DNA from: Dunaliella salina
Taxonomy: Eukaryota > Chlorophyta > Chlorophyceae > Chlamydomonadales > Dunaliellaceae
Reading direction: 5' to 3'
Assembly: GCA_002284615.2 (NCBI GenBank)
Contig: MU069936.1
Location: 204,038-221,413 of the forward strand
DNA length: 17,376 nt
The translations under genes and the position numbers were made by a program. The notes under the pieces were generated by a model. It was not told where the DNA came from. It saw only the letters and a list, made by a program, of their open reading frames with translations, and searched no databases. Positions 1 to 8,450 of this stretch are shown piece by piece (the first letter of the stretch is position 1; every line of letters starts with the position of its first letter).

Positions 1-132
1 ACGCATTTGCACACCGTACAAAGATGGACTCCTTATGCGCCTCCCAAAAAAGAGTTCGTTCTTGCAGCCACGCATCGACAGGGCCTCCAGCAAAATCATT
101 TTAATCAACCATGTTCTTGCCCTTCAATTGTT

Positions 133-152
133 CACAGCAGCAGCAGCAGCAG
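133..152. repeat. Short CAG microsatellite
   Basis: A run of CAG triplets ends in CAGGAGG. It is open in all plus frames locally but sits in no recognisable gene. It is a simple-sequence repeat and nothing more can be said. Confidence 0.7.
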
Positions 153-234
153 GAGGTGTCACACCTGCAATGCCACTGACCCACACTGGGGTGGCCGCAC
201 AGAATCTGTACAGCAGCGTTTGATTGTTGTTCAA

Positions 235-437
235 GCTCACTCAGGAATGGGGCATGGGGCTCACTCAGAAATTGGGCAGGAATAGGGCTCAGTCAGGAAT
301 GGGGGAGGAATGGGCTTACTCAGGAATGGGGCAGAAATGGGCTCACTTAGGAATGGGGCAGGAATGGGCTCACTCAGGAATGGGGCAGGAATGGGCTCAC
401 TTAGGAATGGGGCAGGAATGGGCTCACTCAGGAATTG
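235..437. repeat. 27-bp minisatellite, about 7 copies
   Basis: A 27-bp unit built from GCTCACTCAGGAATGG and GGCAGGAATGG is repeated head to tail about seven times. The left copies are diverged and the right four are nearly identical. The unit length is a multiple of three, so a plus-strand open frame (224-592) reads through it as a 9-residue repeat (EWAHSGMGQ). The array is bounded on both sides by the same short sequence, ATTGTTGTTCAAGCTC (about 224 and 435). I see no protein-family signal, so the open frame is probably a by-product of the repeat. Confidence 0.85.
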
Positions 438-985
438 TTGTTCAAGCTCTCACAGGAATAGAGGCATATCCAGTCTTGTTTGGTTGTCAATCAGGACAAA
501 AAAGGGGGCTCTCTAACATTGTGGCCTACTTTTTTCCACCATACTTTTGCACAGTCTGGATATCCAAACCAGCCACCTCAGTTTCCGCTTGACCAATGCA
601 GTGACAGGTGCACTCATCTGCACAACTTCAGTTAGAGTATTGCCTGAAGAGGGGACAGCATGATTAGGGGTCCAGCAATAGGAGGTTGGTTTGTTGTCAA
701 GAGAAGATTATGGAACAGGAGGGTAGCAGCCCAGTTTCTGTGAGGAAAGCAGCTTTAACTCTCATTTACATGTGAAGGATTGCGTGAAAGGTCTTGAGAT
801 TATGGAAATGGGAGCTGGTGATCAGGGCTTGCCCGAAACTTTCAACCGAATTTAACCTCAGGTTCCAACCAGCCCATTAGTTCGCAATTTTAAGGCACCT
901 TTTTGTGCTCATTTGAATCCTCGAATCAAACAAATGACTCTAAAGGATGTATCAGATTTTACTCAACACCATTCAGATTCCTGCT
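438..985. other. No gene recognised
   Basis: About 550 bases of mixed composition. No open frame of convincing length, no tRNA-like fold and no repeat longer than a few bases was seen by eye. Confidence 0.5.
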
Positions 986-987
986 GT

Positions 988-1190
988 GAGCACTCGCCTT
1001 GTTCCTGCTGCAATTCATAAGCGAGCAACCCATGTTCCTGGTACAAATGAGCAAGCAACCCTGGTTCCTGCTTTCAAAACTTGCCTTGTTCCTGCATTTA
1101 ATAGCAACCCATATTTCTGATATAAATGAGCAAGCAACCCTGGTTCCTGCAGTTAACACTCGCCTTGTTCCTGCTCCATAAGCGTAGGTG
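988..1190. repeat. Imperfect tandem repeat, about 79-87 bp unit
   Basis: A 27-base stretch containing GAGCAAGCAACCCTGGTTCC occurs at 1045-1071 and again at 1124-1150, offset 79 bp. The companion phrase CTCGCCTTGTTCCTGC appears at about 991 and 1157, with a diverged copy near 1077. This is a degenerate two-to-three copy tandem array. Several short open frames on both strands cross it, but they overlap each other and look like repeat shadows. Confidence 0.7.
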
Positions 1191-1455
1191 CTGCAGGCCC
1201 TGGTCCAAAGATATGGGTGCCAGAACATTGCTCCTTTCCCTGTTGTGCTCCTTGCACACAGGCCATGAGTACGCGCCCGCACGATTGCATGCGGCACTCG
1301 AGTCCCGATCACACAGAACCTTGCCTGCTCTGTTCCTTACATGGGCCATCTGTAGCGCTTTCTGGGCCAACAATCTGCAATGTTGCACCTTTCCTAGAAA
1401 TTATTGCAGTACTGCAACCCGAGGCCACAAGACTCCTAAATTGTAGTAATGTCTT
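1191..1455. other. Spacer carrying a single copy of the downstream repeat core
   Basis: No gene recognised. The phrase CTCCTTGCACACAGG at about 1248-1262 is the same core that is tandemly repeated from 1456 onward, so this may be an older isolated copy of that unit. Confidence 0.5.
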
Positions 1456-1905
1456 CTTGCACACAGGCTCTCCTCACAACTGCCAGTAGTAACTGTGGCC
1501 ACGACTCCTTGCACACAGGCTATCCTCACAATTGCCAGGAGTAACTGTGGTGATGACTCCTTGCACACAGGCTATCCTCACAACTGCCAGGAGTAACAGT
1601 GGCCACGACTCCTTGCGCACAGGCTCTCCTCACAACTGCCAGGAGTAACTGTGGCCACAACTCCTTGCACACAGGCTATCCTCACAATTGCCAGGAGTAA
1701 ATGTGGCCATGACTCCTTGCACACAGGCTCTCCTCACAATTGCCAGGAGTAACTGTGGCCACGACTCCTTGCACACAGGCTCTCCTCACAACTGCCAGGA
1801 GTAACTGTGGCCACGACTCCTTGCACACAGGCTATCCTCACAATTGCCAGGAGTAACTGTGGTGATGACTCCTTGCACACAGGCTCTCCTCACTGTTGCC
1901 CGGAG
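1456..1905. repeat. 52-bp minisatellite, eight full copies plus a partial ninth
   Basis: Units begin at 1456, 1508, 1560, 1612, 1664, 1716, 1768, 1820 and 1872, each opening with CTTGCACACAGGCT. Every full unit is exactly 52 bp. Variants alternate at a few sites: CTATCC or CTCTCC, AATTGCC or AACTGCC, and GGCCACGAC or GGTGATGAC. Units 2 and 8 share the GGTGATGAC variant, so the array probably grew by multi-unit duplication. Because 52 is not a multiple of 3, no frame can be kept through the array, so it is not coding. Confidence 0.95.
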
Positions 1906-2235
1906 TGTGGCCAGGGGCTTGGACAGTGCCAAGGCCAAAACCATGCGCAATAGCAGCGGAACAGATAACATGTTTGGCATGGGCTCTGGGAGTGGCCTCA
2001 AGCGCAAGCCAACAACAGAAGGGCTGGATGATGCGGGAATCAAGCCCCTCACTGCAGATGAGTCAGGCTCATTGCCACACTCGCTGCCCTAAGTCATGAA
2101 AAGCTAGGAATGTTGAAGAAGCATAGTATGTGTGTTTCAATGTATGCATCACCATGGAGAATGGTGTTGATGAGCTGGATGTCTGTACATTACATGTCTG
2201 CATTGTGGAGCATCAAAAGTAAGGTTGAGTTGGTC
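1906..2235. other. No gene recognised
   Basis: A plus-strand open frame runs from the last minisatellite units to 2092. Its tail is Ser/Gly/Lys-rich (for example KAKTMRNSSGTDNMFGMGSG) and could be a leftover exon, but its only start lies inside the minisatellite and no family is recognisable. Confidence 0.3.
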
Positions 2236-2238
2236 GGA

Positions 2239-2400
2239 GGTCCCCACAGAATGTGTGTATACACCATTCGGTGTTGGGTTGGGATAATCAAGTACAGATT
2301 GTTTGTCTGTTGGATGGGTGGTCCGCACAGGATGTGTGTATGCACCATTCGGCGTTGGTTTGGGATAATTGTATGGATTGTTGGATGGGTTCACGCCAAT
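2239..2400. repeat. 81-bp imperfect tandem duplication
   Basis: The phrase starting GGTCCCCACAGAATGTGTG at 2239 recurs as GGTCCGCACAGGATGTGTG at 2320, followed in both by a CACCATTCGG-GTTGG-TTGGGATAAT segment. The offset is 81 bp (27 codons), so a plus-strand open frame (2110-2556, 148 codons) stays open through both copies with a repeated GGPHRMCV segment. I do not recognise a protein and treat the open frame as unproven. Confidence 0.7.
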
Positions 2401-2539
2401 CGGCCTGACGTAGTGCGACACTGGATTTCTGCAGAGGCCAGACTCTTGCGACTCGTTGATGTTTACACGGCTACTCGTTCAATGCATGAAGGGCCATCTG
2501 GAGAGCAGCGTGCCTCCGGTTGGTGGTGGACCCCTTTGA

Positions 2540-2860
2540 TCAGCATGCCCAGCTGACGGCAGGCTCAACTGGTGAGGCCTCTAGCTTTCCAGTCACAGGA
2601 CCTCCCTTCATGCATGCAGCCTCTGGCTTGCGTAGACTTTTCTTTCTTTTTCTTTCCTTTCTCAACATTTATCATGTTGTTTGGTCATTCCCAGGGGATG
2701 GATTGAGCCCCAGGAACAGGCTTGCTTTCCTGTCCAGGACAGCATGCCCAGCTGACTGCAGGCTCAACAGTTGTCATGCTGTTTGGTCTTGGGTATGGAT
2801 CGGTGAGCCCCAGGAACAGGCTTGCCTTCCTGGTCGGGAAGTTGTGGTACCCTTGCTTGT
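2540..2860. repeat. Two interleaved direct repeats
   Basis: CAGCATGCCCAGCTGAC followed by GCAGGCTCAAC occurs at 2541 and 2740, offset 199 bp. A second phrase, GAGCCCCAGGAACAGGCTTG, occurs at about 2705 and 2807 and is preceded in both by a GTTTGGTC motif. These are local duplications of non-coding DNA. Confidence 0.7.
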
Positions 2861-3698
2861 CCTGGATTTCCCTGCCCAGAAGTACTCGCTTTCTTCTGCC
2901 TGCTTTCCTGGCATCGGTATTCATCCTTCTGACTTGAGGAGGTTGCTATTCATCTGGCGTTGTTATTCATCTCCAAGCCTTAGAAGAATTGTTAGTCACT
3001 GGCGTTTGATTCACCTGGACTTGCTATTCAATTCTTTATATTTGAGGAGGTTTTGATTCAGCTTGCATTCATGATCATCTTGACTTGAAGTTGAGGAGGT
3101 TCTCTTTTAACCTTGGAATGGCAATTGTTGCGTACTACTCCATTCCTACGAACTGTATGCATGTAGATGTCCAGGATAAAAAATTGATGAGTACATTTGA
3201 ATTTGCTTTAGATATGCATCACCGCTGCGAAGGCACTGGGATGCATTGTGTTCTTAGCGGCACGCGCACGAGGTTTGCTGTTGAGTAACCTTGGAAGTTT
3301 CTGGCTTCTGTGGTTTGTGTTGATGTCTCCCGCTAGACTGACCGCTTGCTTATGAATGCGTTCAAGAGACACACGACTCCTCTTTCTTGGTGGGACCTTG
3401 GCTAGCTTGCGTGTTTGGGAGCCTTGCCTTCATGCATGCACCCCTTTTTGGCTTGCGGAGCCTAAACCCTGTTTCCTTCCTGCTATTTTGACAGGCCAGA
3501 GAAGCATGACTTCTATTTTTGGGCTTGAGGAACTTGTAATGGTTGTCATGGAGAGAGAAGGATAGCATTAGGTGCCAGATAATGCAAGTACACAGGAAAT
3601 GTGTCTGGTTGATACTTCTCAGAGTCAGGGCATATGCTCTTTACCAACTTTATTTCTTAAATGTGACCATGCCAACCATCCCTTTTCACAACAGTAAT
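2861..3698. other. No gene recognised; TTGAGGAGGTT motif repeated three times
   Basis: The 11-mer TTGAGGAGGTT appears near 2933, 3043 and 3090, the first two followed by short TTCA-rich phrases. Otherwise this is mixed-composition spacer. Short open frames on both strands overlap and carry no family signal. Confidence 0.45.
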
Positions 3699-3870
3699 TT
3701 GGAACGATCGGTTACCACCAATCGGATATAGCAAACGTCTGTTCGACATGGGTGACATTTCCACGTAGAACTTAGGAACAGCGGTCGTTCTTGCAATCAG
3801 ATGAAACGATTCCCGACTTTTTTCTTCAGCGGGTCCGGTGAGTCGACAGCGAGGGCCACTACCCCTTCCA
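3699..3870 (+). repeat. Left copy of a diverged 170-bp direct repeat
   Basis: A block beginning TTGGAACGATCGGTTACCAC and continuing to a CCACTACCCCTTCC-like end matches 4300-4470. The first 34 bases are nearly identical between the copies and the remainder is diverged but alignable, including the shared GAATCGACA/GAGTCGACAG and ACCCCT landmarks. The two copies bracket the LINE tail at about 3954-4265. They may be remnants of one older repeat interrupted by the LINE, or a tandem duplication. Confidence 0.65.
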
Positions 3871-3953
3871 AGTGGACCATCAATAATACAGATTAGGTCA
3901 CATCGCTTTATCCGCCTGCAAGGGCAGCTGAGCAGAGACGTAGAGGCCTGTAA

Positions 3954-4349
3954 TCAGACCAATTCGAGAAAAAAATGAAAGCAGTGTACAAAAGTCAGGC
4001 ACAGCATCTCGGTATTTGGCTGATTCAAGACATCAGCTTGGTTCATGAAGTCTCTGAGGTGTATTGACTCAACTCGTTCGGAACTACAGGGAGGTACACA
4101 GCTGGACAAATGATGGAACTGAATGTGCAAGTCTGTCAGTTCCTGGGAAGGGCACTCCAGAAGAATGTGCTCTTCATCTTGCGCAGTGCCAATCGCATCT
4201 GTTGCAGATCCTGAGCTCTTAAGGGCAACCTTGTAAACCTTAAGGGCAACTGTTGGAACCTGGTTTCTAGGGACCAAGGTCCTACAATGGTCAATCTTAT
4301 TGGAACAATCGGTTACCACCAATCGGACATAGCGAATAAATTTTGACAT
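3954..4349 (-). pseudogene. LINE (non-LTR retrotransposon) 3' fragment, C-terminal tail of ORF2
   Basis: A minus-strand open frame of 131 codons contains the phrase DEEHILLECPSQELTDLHIQF (genome about 4115-4178). This E-H-x-L-L-x-C-P pattern is a recurrent signature of the region after the reverse transcriptase in LINE ORF2 proteins, and is followed here by a SLRDFLNQA-like phrase (IHLRDFMNQA). No reverse transcriptase core is present, so this is a 5'-truncated tail, as is usual for LINE insertions. The first about 18 codons lie inside the right copy of the flanking repeat (4302-4349) and are not LINE sequence, so the ATG at 4349 is not a real start. The assignment rests on motif recognition only. 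Confidence 0.55.
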
Positions 4350-4470
4350 GCGTATTTTGACAAAGAACTAAGAAGCAACGGACGCTCTCGTCATCAGGTA
4401 GATTGATTCTTGACTTCAGTCTATAAGCGTACTCCATTGAATCGACATGGTAGTACCCATACCCCTCCAT
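4300..4470 (+). repeat. Right copy of the diverged 170-bp direct repeat
   Basis: Begins TTGGAACAATCGGTTACCAC and aligns with 3699-3870. Two substitutions separate the copies in the first about 34 bases, and many more after that. Confidence 0.65.
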
Positions 4471-4980
4471 ATTGTGTGTCTAGAATCCAGAGTTTGAGAC
4501 CAGATTTGCTTTGTGGCCAAAAAATATGTTTTGCCATTGATGGCAATGTTATATCCTCAGACCTCAAATGTGTGCCTTCCCCTCCAGGTTGAACCATGTA
4601 GAATCCAGACTCCGAGACGCATAATCTATTTGAAACTTGCTTAGAACCAAGCTTATGGAATCAAGAAGACCATGCCCCCTAACCATTGTCGGAACGGACC
4701 ATCGTGATTTCAGGATTTGGAAGACATGAAAATGCTGAATGGGTTTCCAAATAAATTCTTATGTGAAATATATGCTGGAGCGGTGGGCTTGTGTGTCGAA
4801 AATTTTAAGTTTGTTCCCAATTGTGGTAATAGTTAGTGTGCATTGGTTTCATTAGTTCAATTTCAATTCACATATCAATCTACTTAAGCAGAGACCTTGT
4901 CACATGGCAATTTTCTGTACCCAGTTGACGTGTTAGAGCACCACACTTGCACGTAACCGTCAAAGGTATGTAGGACTCGG
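4471..4980. other. No gene recognised; short TAGAATCCAGA duplication
   Basis: TAGAATCCAGA followed by a GAGAC phrase occurs near 4481 and 4598, offset about 117 bp. The rest is AT-leaning spacer with no convincing open frame. Confidence 0.45.
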
Positions 4981-4983
4981 TGT

Positions 4984-5106
4984 TGCACACACCCACAAAT
5001 ACGCATTTATGCACATTTACACGCCCACACACCCGCGCGCCCACACGCCTGCGCGCACGCAAGCGCCCACATGCGCCCGCCCCCCCTTCAAGCACCCCCC
5101 CTTTCC
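4984..5106. repeat. Low-complexity CA/CG-rich tract
   Basis: A cytosine-rich strand made of ACAC, CCCACA, GCGC and C runs, ending in CCCCCCCTT and CACCCCCC. It gives shadow open frames rich in Arg, Pro or Thr. It is simple sequence, not a gene. Confidence 0.75.
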
Positions 5107-5520
5107 CCGCCTGGAGTATGAAGTTATTTGTTCTTTTTTTAAAAAACGGGGACTTTTTGTCTCTGGAGTGACTTGCATGAAATGAGTTTTTCTAGGTTGG
5201 AGATCTAATCTACTCGATTAGCATGGAATGGACGTTTGGCAATGGCTTTCTGTTGGGCGTTCTTTCTGGCTTGTGTGTGACAAAGGACATGTTAGGTTGA
5301 AGGTCGCTTGTTGCTGTAGCTGTCTTGATTGGATGGGATTGACATACTTGGATATCCATTTTTTCTAGCTTTGGTGCTTTGTTTTGTGTGGTATCAGTGT
5401 TTGCACTGACCACAAAAGTGTGATCAGTAGCACCGCACAGACGTACTCATTCCGCACCCTTAACAGAAGTTATTATTTTCTTGTCCGCACGTTTCCGCAG
5501 TGCATGCCCAGCTTGCGCGC
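5107..5520. other. No gene recognised
   Basis: A minus-strand open frame (5210-5413, 67 codons) has ordinary composition but no family signal or context. I list the interval as spacer. Confidence 0.4.
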
Positions 5521-5523
5521 GCC

Positions 5524-5552
5524 TTGCCTGCCTGCCTGCATGCATGCATGCA
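5524..5552. repeat. TGCC/TGCA tetranucleotide microsatellite
   Basis: Three to four TGCC units pass directly into TGCA units and end at CACTCC. The same TGCA unit is expanded at 10226-10248. Confidence 0.8.
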
Positions 5553-5939
5553 CTCCACCAAACACATGGGCGAACACACACGCCAATTGGCCCCACACTG
5601 ACCAGCTAAAGCTCCTCTGAGCAGCAACCTCAGTGATAATTTGGATGGCCACAGCAGGGTGCCACCAGTTTGTCTTGGGCTTCCTCCTGCGCGCAAGCTT
5701 CACGCTATTCCTCTTTCTCGCGCTGCTTGCGCTTGTTCACCTTGCACTTGCAAGTGCACTTGCGCTTTACTTCCTCTTCTCCTTGTCAGCACACACCATC
5801 AAAATAATTGCATCATGCTGCTGCTTCTGCTGCTTTGCCCTCTCCTCCTTGACTTCTCGGACCTCCTTTTTGAGGAAGCTGAGTTGGACGAGGAGGGGGA
5901 GGCGTACGCTGCTGCTGCTCACCACCTTGCCCAATCTTA
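5553..5939. other. No gene recognised; leucine-rich open frames and a 16-bp palindrome
   Basis: Two overlapping plus-strand frames (5633-5950 and 5641-5940) are Leu/Ala/Cys-rich. They come from a CTG/CTT/TGC-rich strand, which commonly mimics hydrophobic protein. A perfect 16-bp palindrome, TGCACTTGCAAGTGCA, sits at 5743-5758. I see no domain. Confidence 0.4.
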
Positions 5940-6050
5940 ACTTAAAATAATTAATTTTCGCTTATCCGCACAATTGCGCAGCGCCTCAAAATAATTATTT
6001 TTTCGTCAGTTGCAATTTGTCCGCATTGCCCAAAAAATGCGGAATGATAT
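5940..6050. repeat. AT-rich duplicated motif (AAAATAATTA ... TCCGCA)
   Basis: An AAAATAATTA stretch followed by TTTCG and then TCCGCA occurs at about 5944-5970 and again at about 5990-6026, with a third GCGGAA nearby at 6040. It may be the edge of a small transposon (MITE-like), but I found no matching partner end or target-site duplication. Confidence 0.4.
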
Positions 6051-6256
6051 ATTTTCTCTACGGTAGTTTGACAGATATTGTTGCAGTTTGCAACTTGAAG
6101 AAAAGAAAGCCTGCTGAGAGTCAGGCCCCCAATAGGATTAATCCTATGCCAAAAATGGATGATATACTGCCGGACACGTTTAACCCACTTCTGAGTATGA
6201 GGGATTGCTTGCTTAAGGGAAAGGGCTTGTTTGGCAAGTTGGGGAAGTGCGGAGGA

Positions 6257-6293
6257 CACCCAGCTGGGTGTGGCTCCCCTGCGCAGGGGGAGC
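6257..6293. repeat. Two adjacent hairpin-forming palindromes
   Basis: CACCCAGCTGGGTG at 6257-6270 is a perfect 14-bp palindrome. Two bases later, 6273-6293 (GCTCCCCTGCG then CAGGGGGAGC) is a 20-bp palindrome with one extra G. Both could fold into GC-rich hairpins. The function is unknown and no gene flanks them closely. Confidence 0.75.
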
Positions 6294-6383
6294 TCTTTGC
6301 ATCAAAAAAACGCATTTCTTCCATTTGGGCACACCATTACATGTTTTGAGGTGGCAAACGTTTCTCTATTAATATTTTTGCAA

Positions 6384-6572
6384 TTAAGGAGCATAAGGTG
6401 TGCCCCATACTTGCACTTCTCGGTCACCCTTGGGAATGCGCATGATCATATGGCCATTTTCTAAGGGAACCTGCTCAGGCCCAAACTGCACCAGCGAGTG
6501 TTTGGGCAGCCTGTTGATAATATTGTAAGTGATTTTGGGTTGTTGGGAGGACCTCTGAGGCTGGTCGGGTTC
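6384..6572 (-). pseudogene. Unassigned open frame without a start, protein-like
   Basis: A minus-strand frame of 62 codons runs from just after a TGA at 6573-6575 to a TAA at 6384-6386. It has balanced, protein-like composition, including KHSLVQFGPEQVPLENG and REVQVWGTPYAP. Its only methionines are internal (HMIM), so it cannot be a complete gene. It could be an exon or a decayed remnant. I do not recognise the family. A second minus-strand frame lies just upstream (6631-7041) in a different frame. Confidence 0.3.
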
Positions 6573-6630
6573 TCATCGCACGGACAGGCACACATACCCA
6601 CGGAGGTCTCGCCAGTCCCCAATAGGCCAT

Positions 6631-7041
6631 CTAGATCTTGGAGATCTCCACACCCGCTGTTTGTCCTGACCGATGCCTAGGGTTGTCATTATCAACATTG
6701 ACGATGCAGGCTGCCATAATGGGCGCCAGGGAGGAGCTGCTGGGCTCCGCAAAGTCGTGGTTGGAGCTAAAAACTGCCAAATATTTGCTTGTGGGCACAC
6801 ATGCGAGGAATTCAATGTAGTTTTGATGATATTTTGAACAAGTTGTGATAACTTGAATCTGGTTTGCAGCTGTTCGCAAAAATTTGCACTTTTTTGAAAT
6901 CAAACACTTGACTCCCATTTTGTACGCGTCACACATTTTACAGCGTGGAGGAATGAATGCTTTTCCCGCCGCCCTCCCACTTTTGATTATAATTTGGTTG
7001 TCCTCCAGGAAGCTGCAAGAAGCATAACTTTTGGAGTACAC
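6631..7041 (-). CDS. Unassigned open frame, 136 codons
   Basis: An ATG at 7041 opens a 136-residue frame that ends at TAG 6631-6633. The middle has six cysteines, including a CKMCDAYKMGVKC cluster that resembles a metal-binding loop but matches no pattern I can name. The C-terminal part is Ser/Ala/Asn-rich. After the stop, the same frame continues open for about 50 more codons, so this could be a broken longer sequence. The neighbouring frame at 6384-6572 is on the same strand but in another phase. I do not know the function, and the frame may be spurious. Confidence 0.25.
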   Translation of the reverse strand: MYSKSYASCSFLEDNQIIIKSGRAAGKAFIPPRCKMCDAYKMGVKCLISKKCKFLRTAANQIQVITTCSKYHQNYIEFLACVPTSKYLAVFSSNHDFAEPSSSSLAPIMAACIVNVDNDNPRHRSGQTAGVEISKI

Positions 7042-7118
7042 GTGTCCGCCCTACTAAAAACTATATATTCGGAATCCTGGGATCAAGGGCTATCGATTGG
7101 TATATGTATGGGTCTGAT

Positions 7119-7160
7119 CTGAGGAGGGGTGGGGGTGGGGGGGGGTCAAGGGGGGTTACA
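7119..7160 (+). repeat. G-run cluster with quadruplex potential
   Basis: The plus strand has successive G runs of 4, 5, 9 and 6 separated by 1-5 bases (for example GGGGTGGGGGTGGG), enough to satisfy the common four-run pattern for a G-quadruplex. There is no nearby gene start to give it a role. Confidence 0.7.
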
Positions 7161-7506
7161 GGTTTTTGGGACACCCCCTCTAGAATTTTTCTAGGACACT
7201 TCTACAGAATTCCAAAGGCACCATTGGATTCCTGAGCTCAAGCACTGCCAATTGGCACCCTCTTTGGATAAATTGAGTAAAAGGGGGGGTCTGTGTGCAT
7301 GGCTGGGAGTCAGTGCCGCGCGCGCAAGGGTGTGGGCGGCAGGGGCGGTAGAGGCGAACATGCAGCAAATCAGTTAAAACTCCCAGAATGGTGACAATGC
7401 ATGATGTGGATATGCATGGTGAAGTCAGGAGGGCAGCTAGTGGACTTGCAAGTCAGTTGTGGGTGCCTGGAAGGACANACACATCGCTCGAGCCTCAGCA
7501 TGTACG
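7161..7506. other. No gene recognised; single N at 7478
   Basis: Mixed spacer containing one undetermined base. A short minus-strand frame (7180-7368) shows no family signal. Confidence 0.5.
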
Positions 7507-7514
7507 TACATAAG
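7507..7514. repeat. Left target-site duplication of the hAT-type element (TACATAAG)
   Basis: The 8-bp TACATAAG directly abuts the left terminal inverted repeat and is repeated exactly at 8464-8471. An 8-bp duplication is the hallmark of hAT insertions. Confidence 0.9.
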
Positions 7515-7536
7515 TAGGGTTCGCACAAACGTTAAA

Positions 7537-7660
7537 GTTATATATAACGTTATATTTATAACATAAGTATATAACCCGTATATTTGAGTTTAGATCTTGT
7601 TATGTTATACGTTATAAAATTATACGTTATTTATAACGATGTATAACGTCATATTCGAAG
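7537..7660. repeat. Left subterminal repeats of the hAT-type element
   Basis: An AT-rich block dense in TATAACGTTATA and its parts (ATAACGTTATA, TTATACGTTATA, GTATAACG). The same motif family fills the right end at about 8380-8450. Known hAT elements carry such short repeats as transposase binding sites. Confidence 0.75.
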
Positions 7661-7743
7661 AAGTTCACACTGAAGTTTCGCGATTTCGTGGTTGCAACCC
7701 TTTGAGTTTCGTGACTGTGAAGCGCTTAGTCGAATTGATTAGG

Positions 7744-8165
7744 ATGAGTGAATTTGGAAGTGGTGCTGAGGCAGGTTTGAGTGACGAGGGAGAGGTGGAG
7801 GATGAAGAAGAAGAGGCCAGGGAGGACATATCCTTGTCAAATTTGAGGCGCAGGAAAGTGCAGCACAGCTTAGGCAGGCTAAGCTGAGCTCTATGTCCAG
7901 AGGTGGGAGAGTCCGCGCTGAGTATTGGGCATGGTTGAAGCCTGTGTTGATGAGGAAAGGCCCAGGCAAGCCTTCGCAGTGCAGGCTGGTGTGCAACAGG
8001 GGCGGGGAGGCAGTGTGTGGGAAGGACCTGGCCAGTGACAACCCTGCCAAGTCTGCCAGGGACCACTACACCGTGTGGATGCAAGGGCCTACATGGAAGC
8101 AGGCCAAGCATCTCTGCGCGTTGAGCCTGGCAAGGAGCAGCAAGGGCAGCAGCAGCAGGTGCTAG
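7744..8165 (+). pseudogene. Decayed hAT transposase N-terminus with a BED-like zinc finger
   Basis: Two plus-strand frames follow one another inside the transposon. The first (ATG 7744, ending 7887) gives an acidic segment with a run of Glu. The second is open from 7806 to 8165 and contains WAWLKPV followed by a Cys-rich module, CRLVC then VCGKDLASDNPAKSARDHY (first Cys codon at 7980). The layout of an aromatic, clustered cysteines, an S/N-P segment and a final His is what BED-type zinc fingers at the N-terminus of hAT transposases look like. The frame change between about 7806 and 7887 and the stop at 8163-8165 mean no intact protein is made. After 8165, another frame continues with a Gln-rich repeat to 8275. 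The BED call is from motif shape only. Confidence 0.45.
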
Positions 8166-8200
8166 GCAAGGAGCAGCAAGGGCAGCAGCAGCAGGTGCTA
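8129..8200 (+). repeat. Two perfect 36-bp tandem copies inside the hAT-type element
   Basis: The unit from 8129 to 8164 is repeated exactly at 8165-8200. In the frame of 8075-8275 it encodes KEQQGQQQQVLG twice. The copies are identical, so the duplication is recent. It is in frame, and so could reflect an expanding Gln-rich linker in a once-functional protein. Confidence 0.85.
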
Positions 8201-8379
8201 GGCAATCACAAGGAGCTTTGTATAAGGATGTTTTACACGCTTGGCGCAAACTCTGACTTTCAGAAACTTTTTTAATCACCATCTCATTTTTTGCTCAAAG
8301 TAAACTGGGTTAACGGTCTCAACTCATTGAGAGCTATCCAGTGATACCCTTGAAGATTTGCTGAACTTGAAATCTGAGT

Positions 8380-8450
8380 ATGTAACGTATATAACGTTCA
8401 TTACGTTATATAACGTTATATAACGTGAAACCATTTCGCCACATAACGTT
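8380..8450. repeat. Right subterminal repeats of the hAT-type element
   Basis: GTATATAACG, TTACGTTATATAACG and related motifs are packed here, mirroring the left subterminal block. Confidence 0.75.

Noticed and set aside
1456..1905. CRISPR array
   Set aside because: The whole 52-bp unit is conserved with no variable spacers, so it is a minisatellite.
4880..5171. Open frames on both strands over the CA/CG-rich tract
   Set aside because: Arg/Gly- or Thr/Pro-rich text is a direct product of the low-complexity sequence.
5633..5950. Plus-strand open frame resembling a hydrophobic membrane protein
   Set aside because: The leucine-rich stretch comes from a CTT/CTG/TGC-rich strand that gives similar text in two overlapping frames. 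There is no family signal or start context.
7665..8282. 205-codon minus-strand open frame in the hAT-type element
   Set aside because: It is antisense to the Glu-rich and Gln-rich coding segments and reads as Leu/Ala/Pro repeats. The plus-strand BED-like module is the better explanation.
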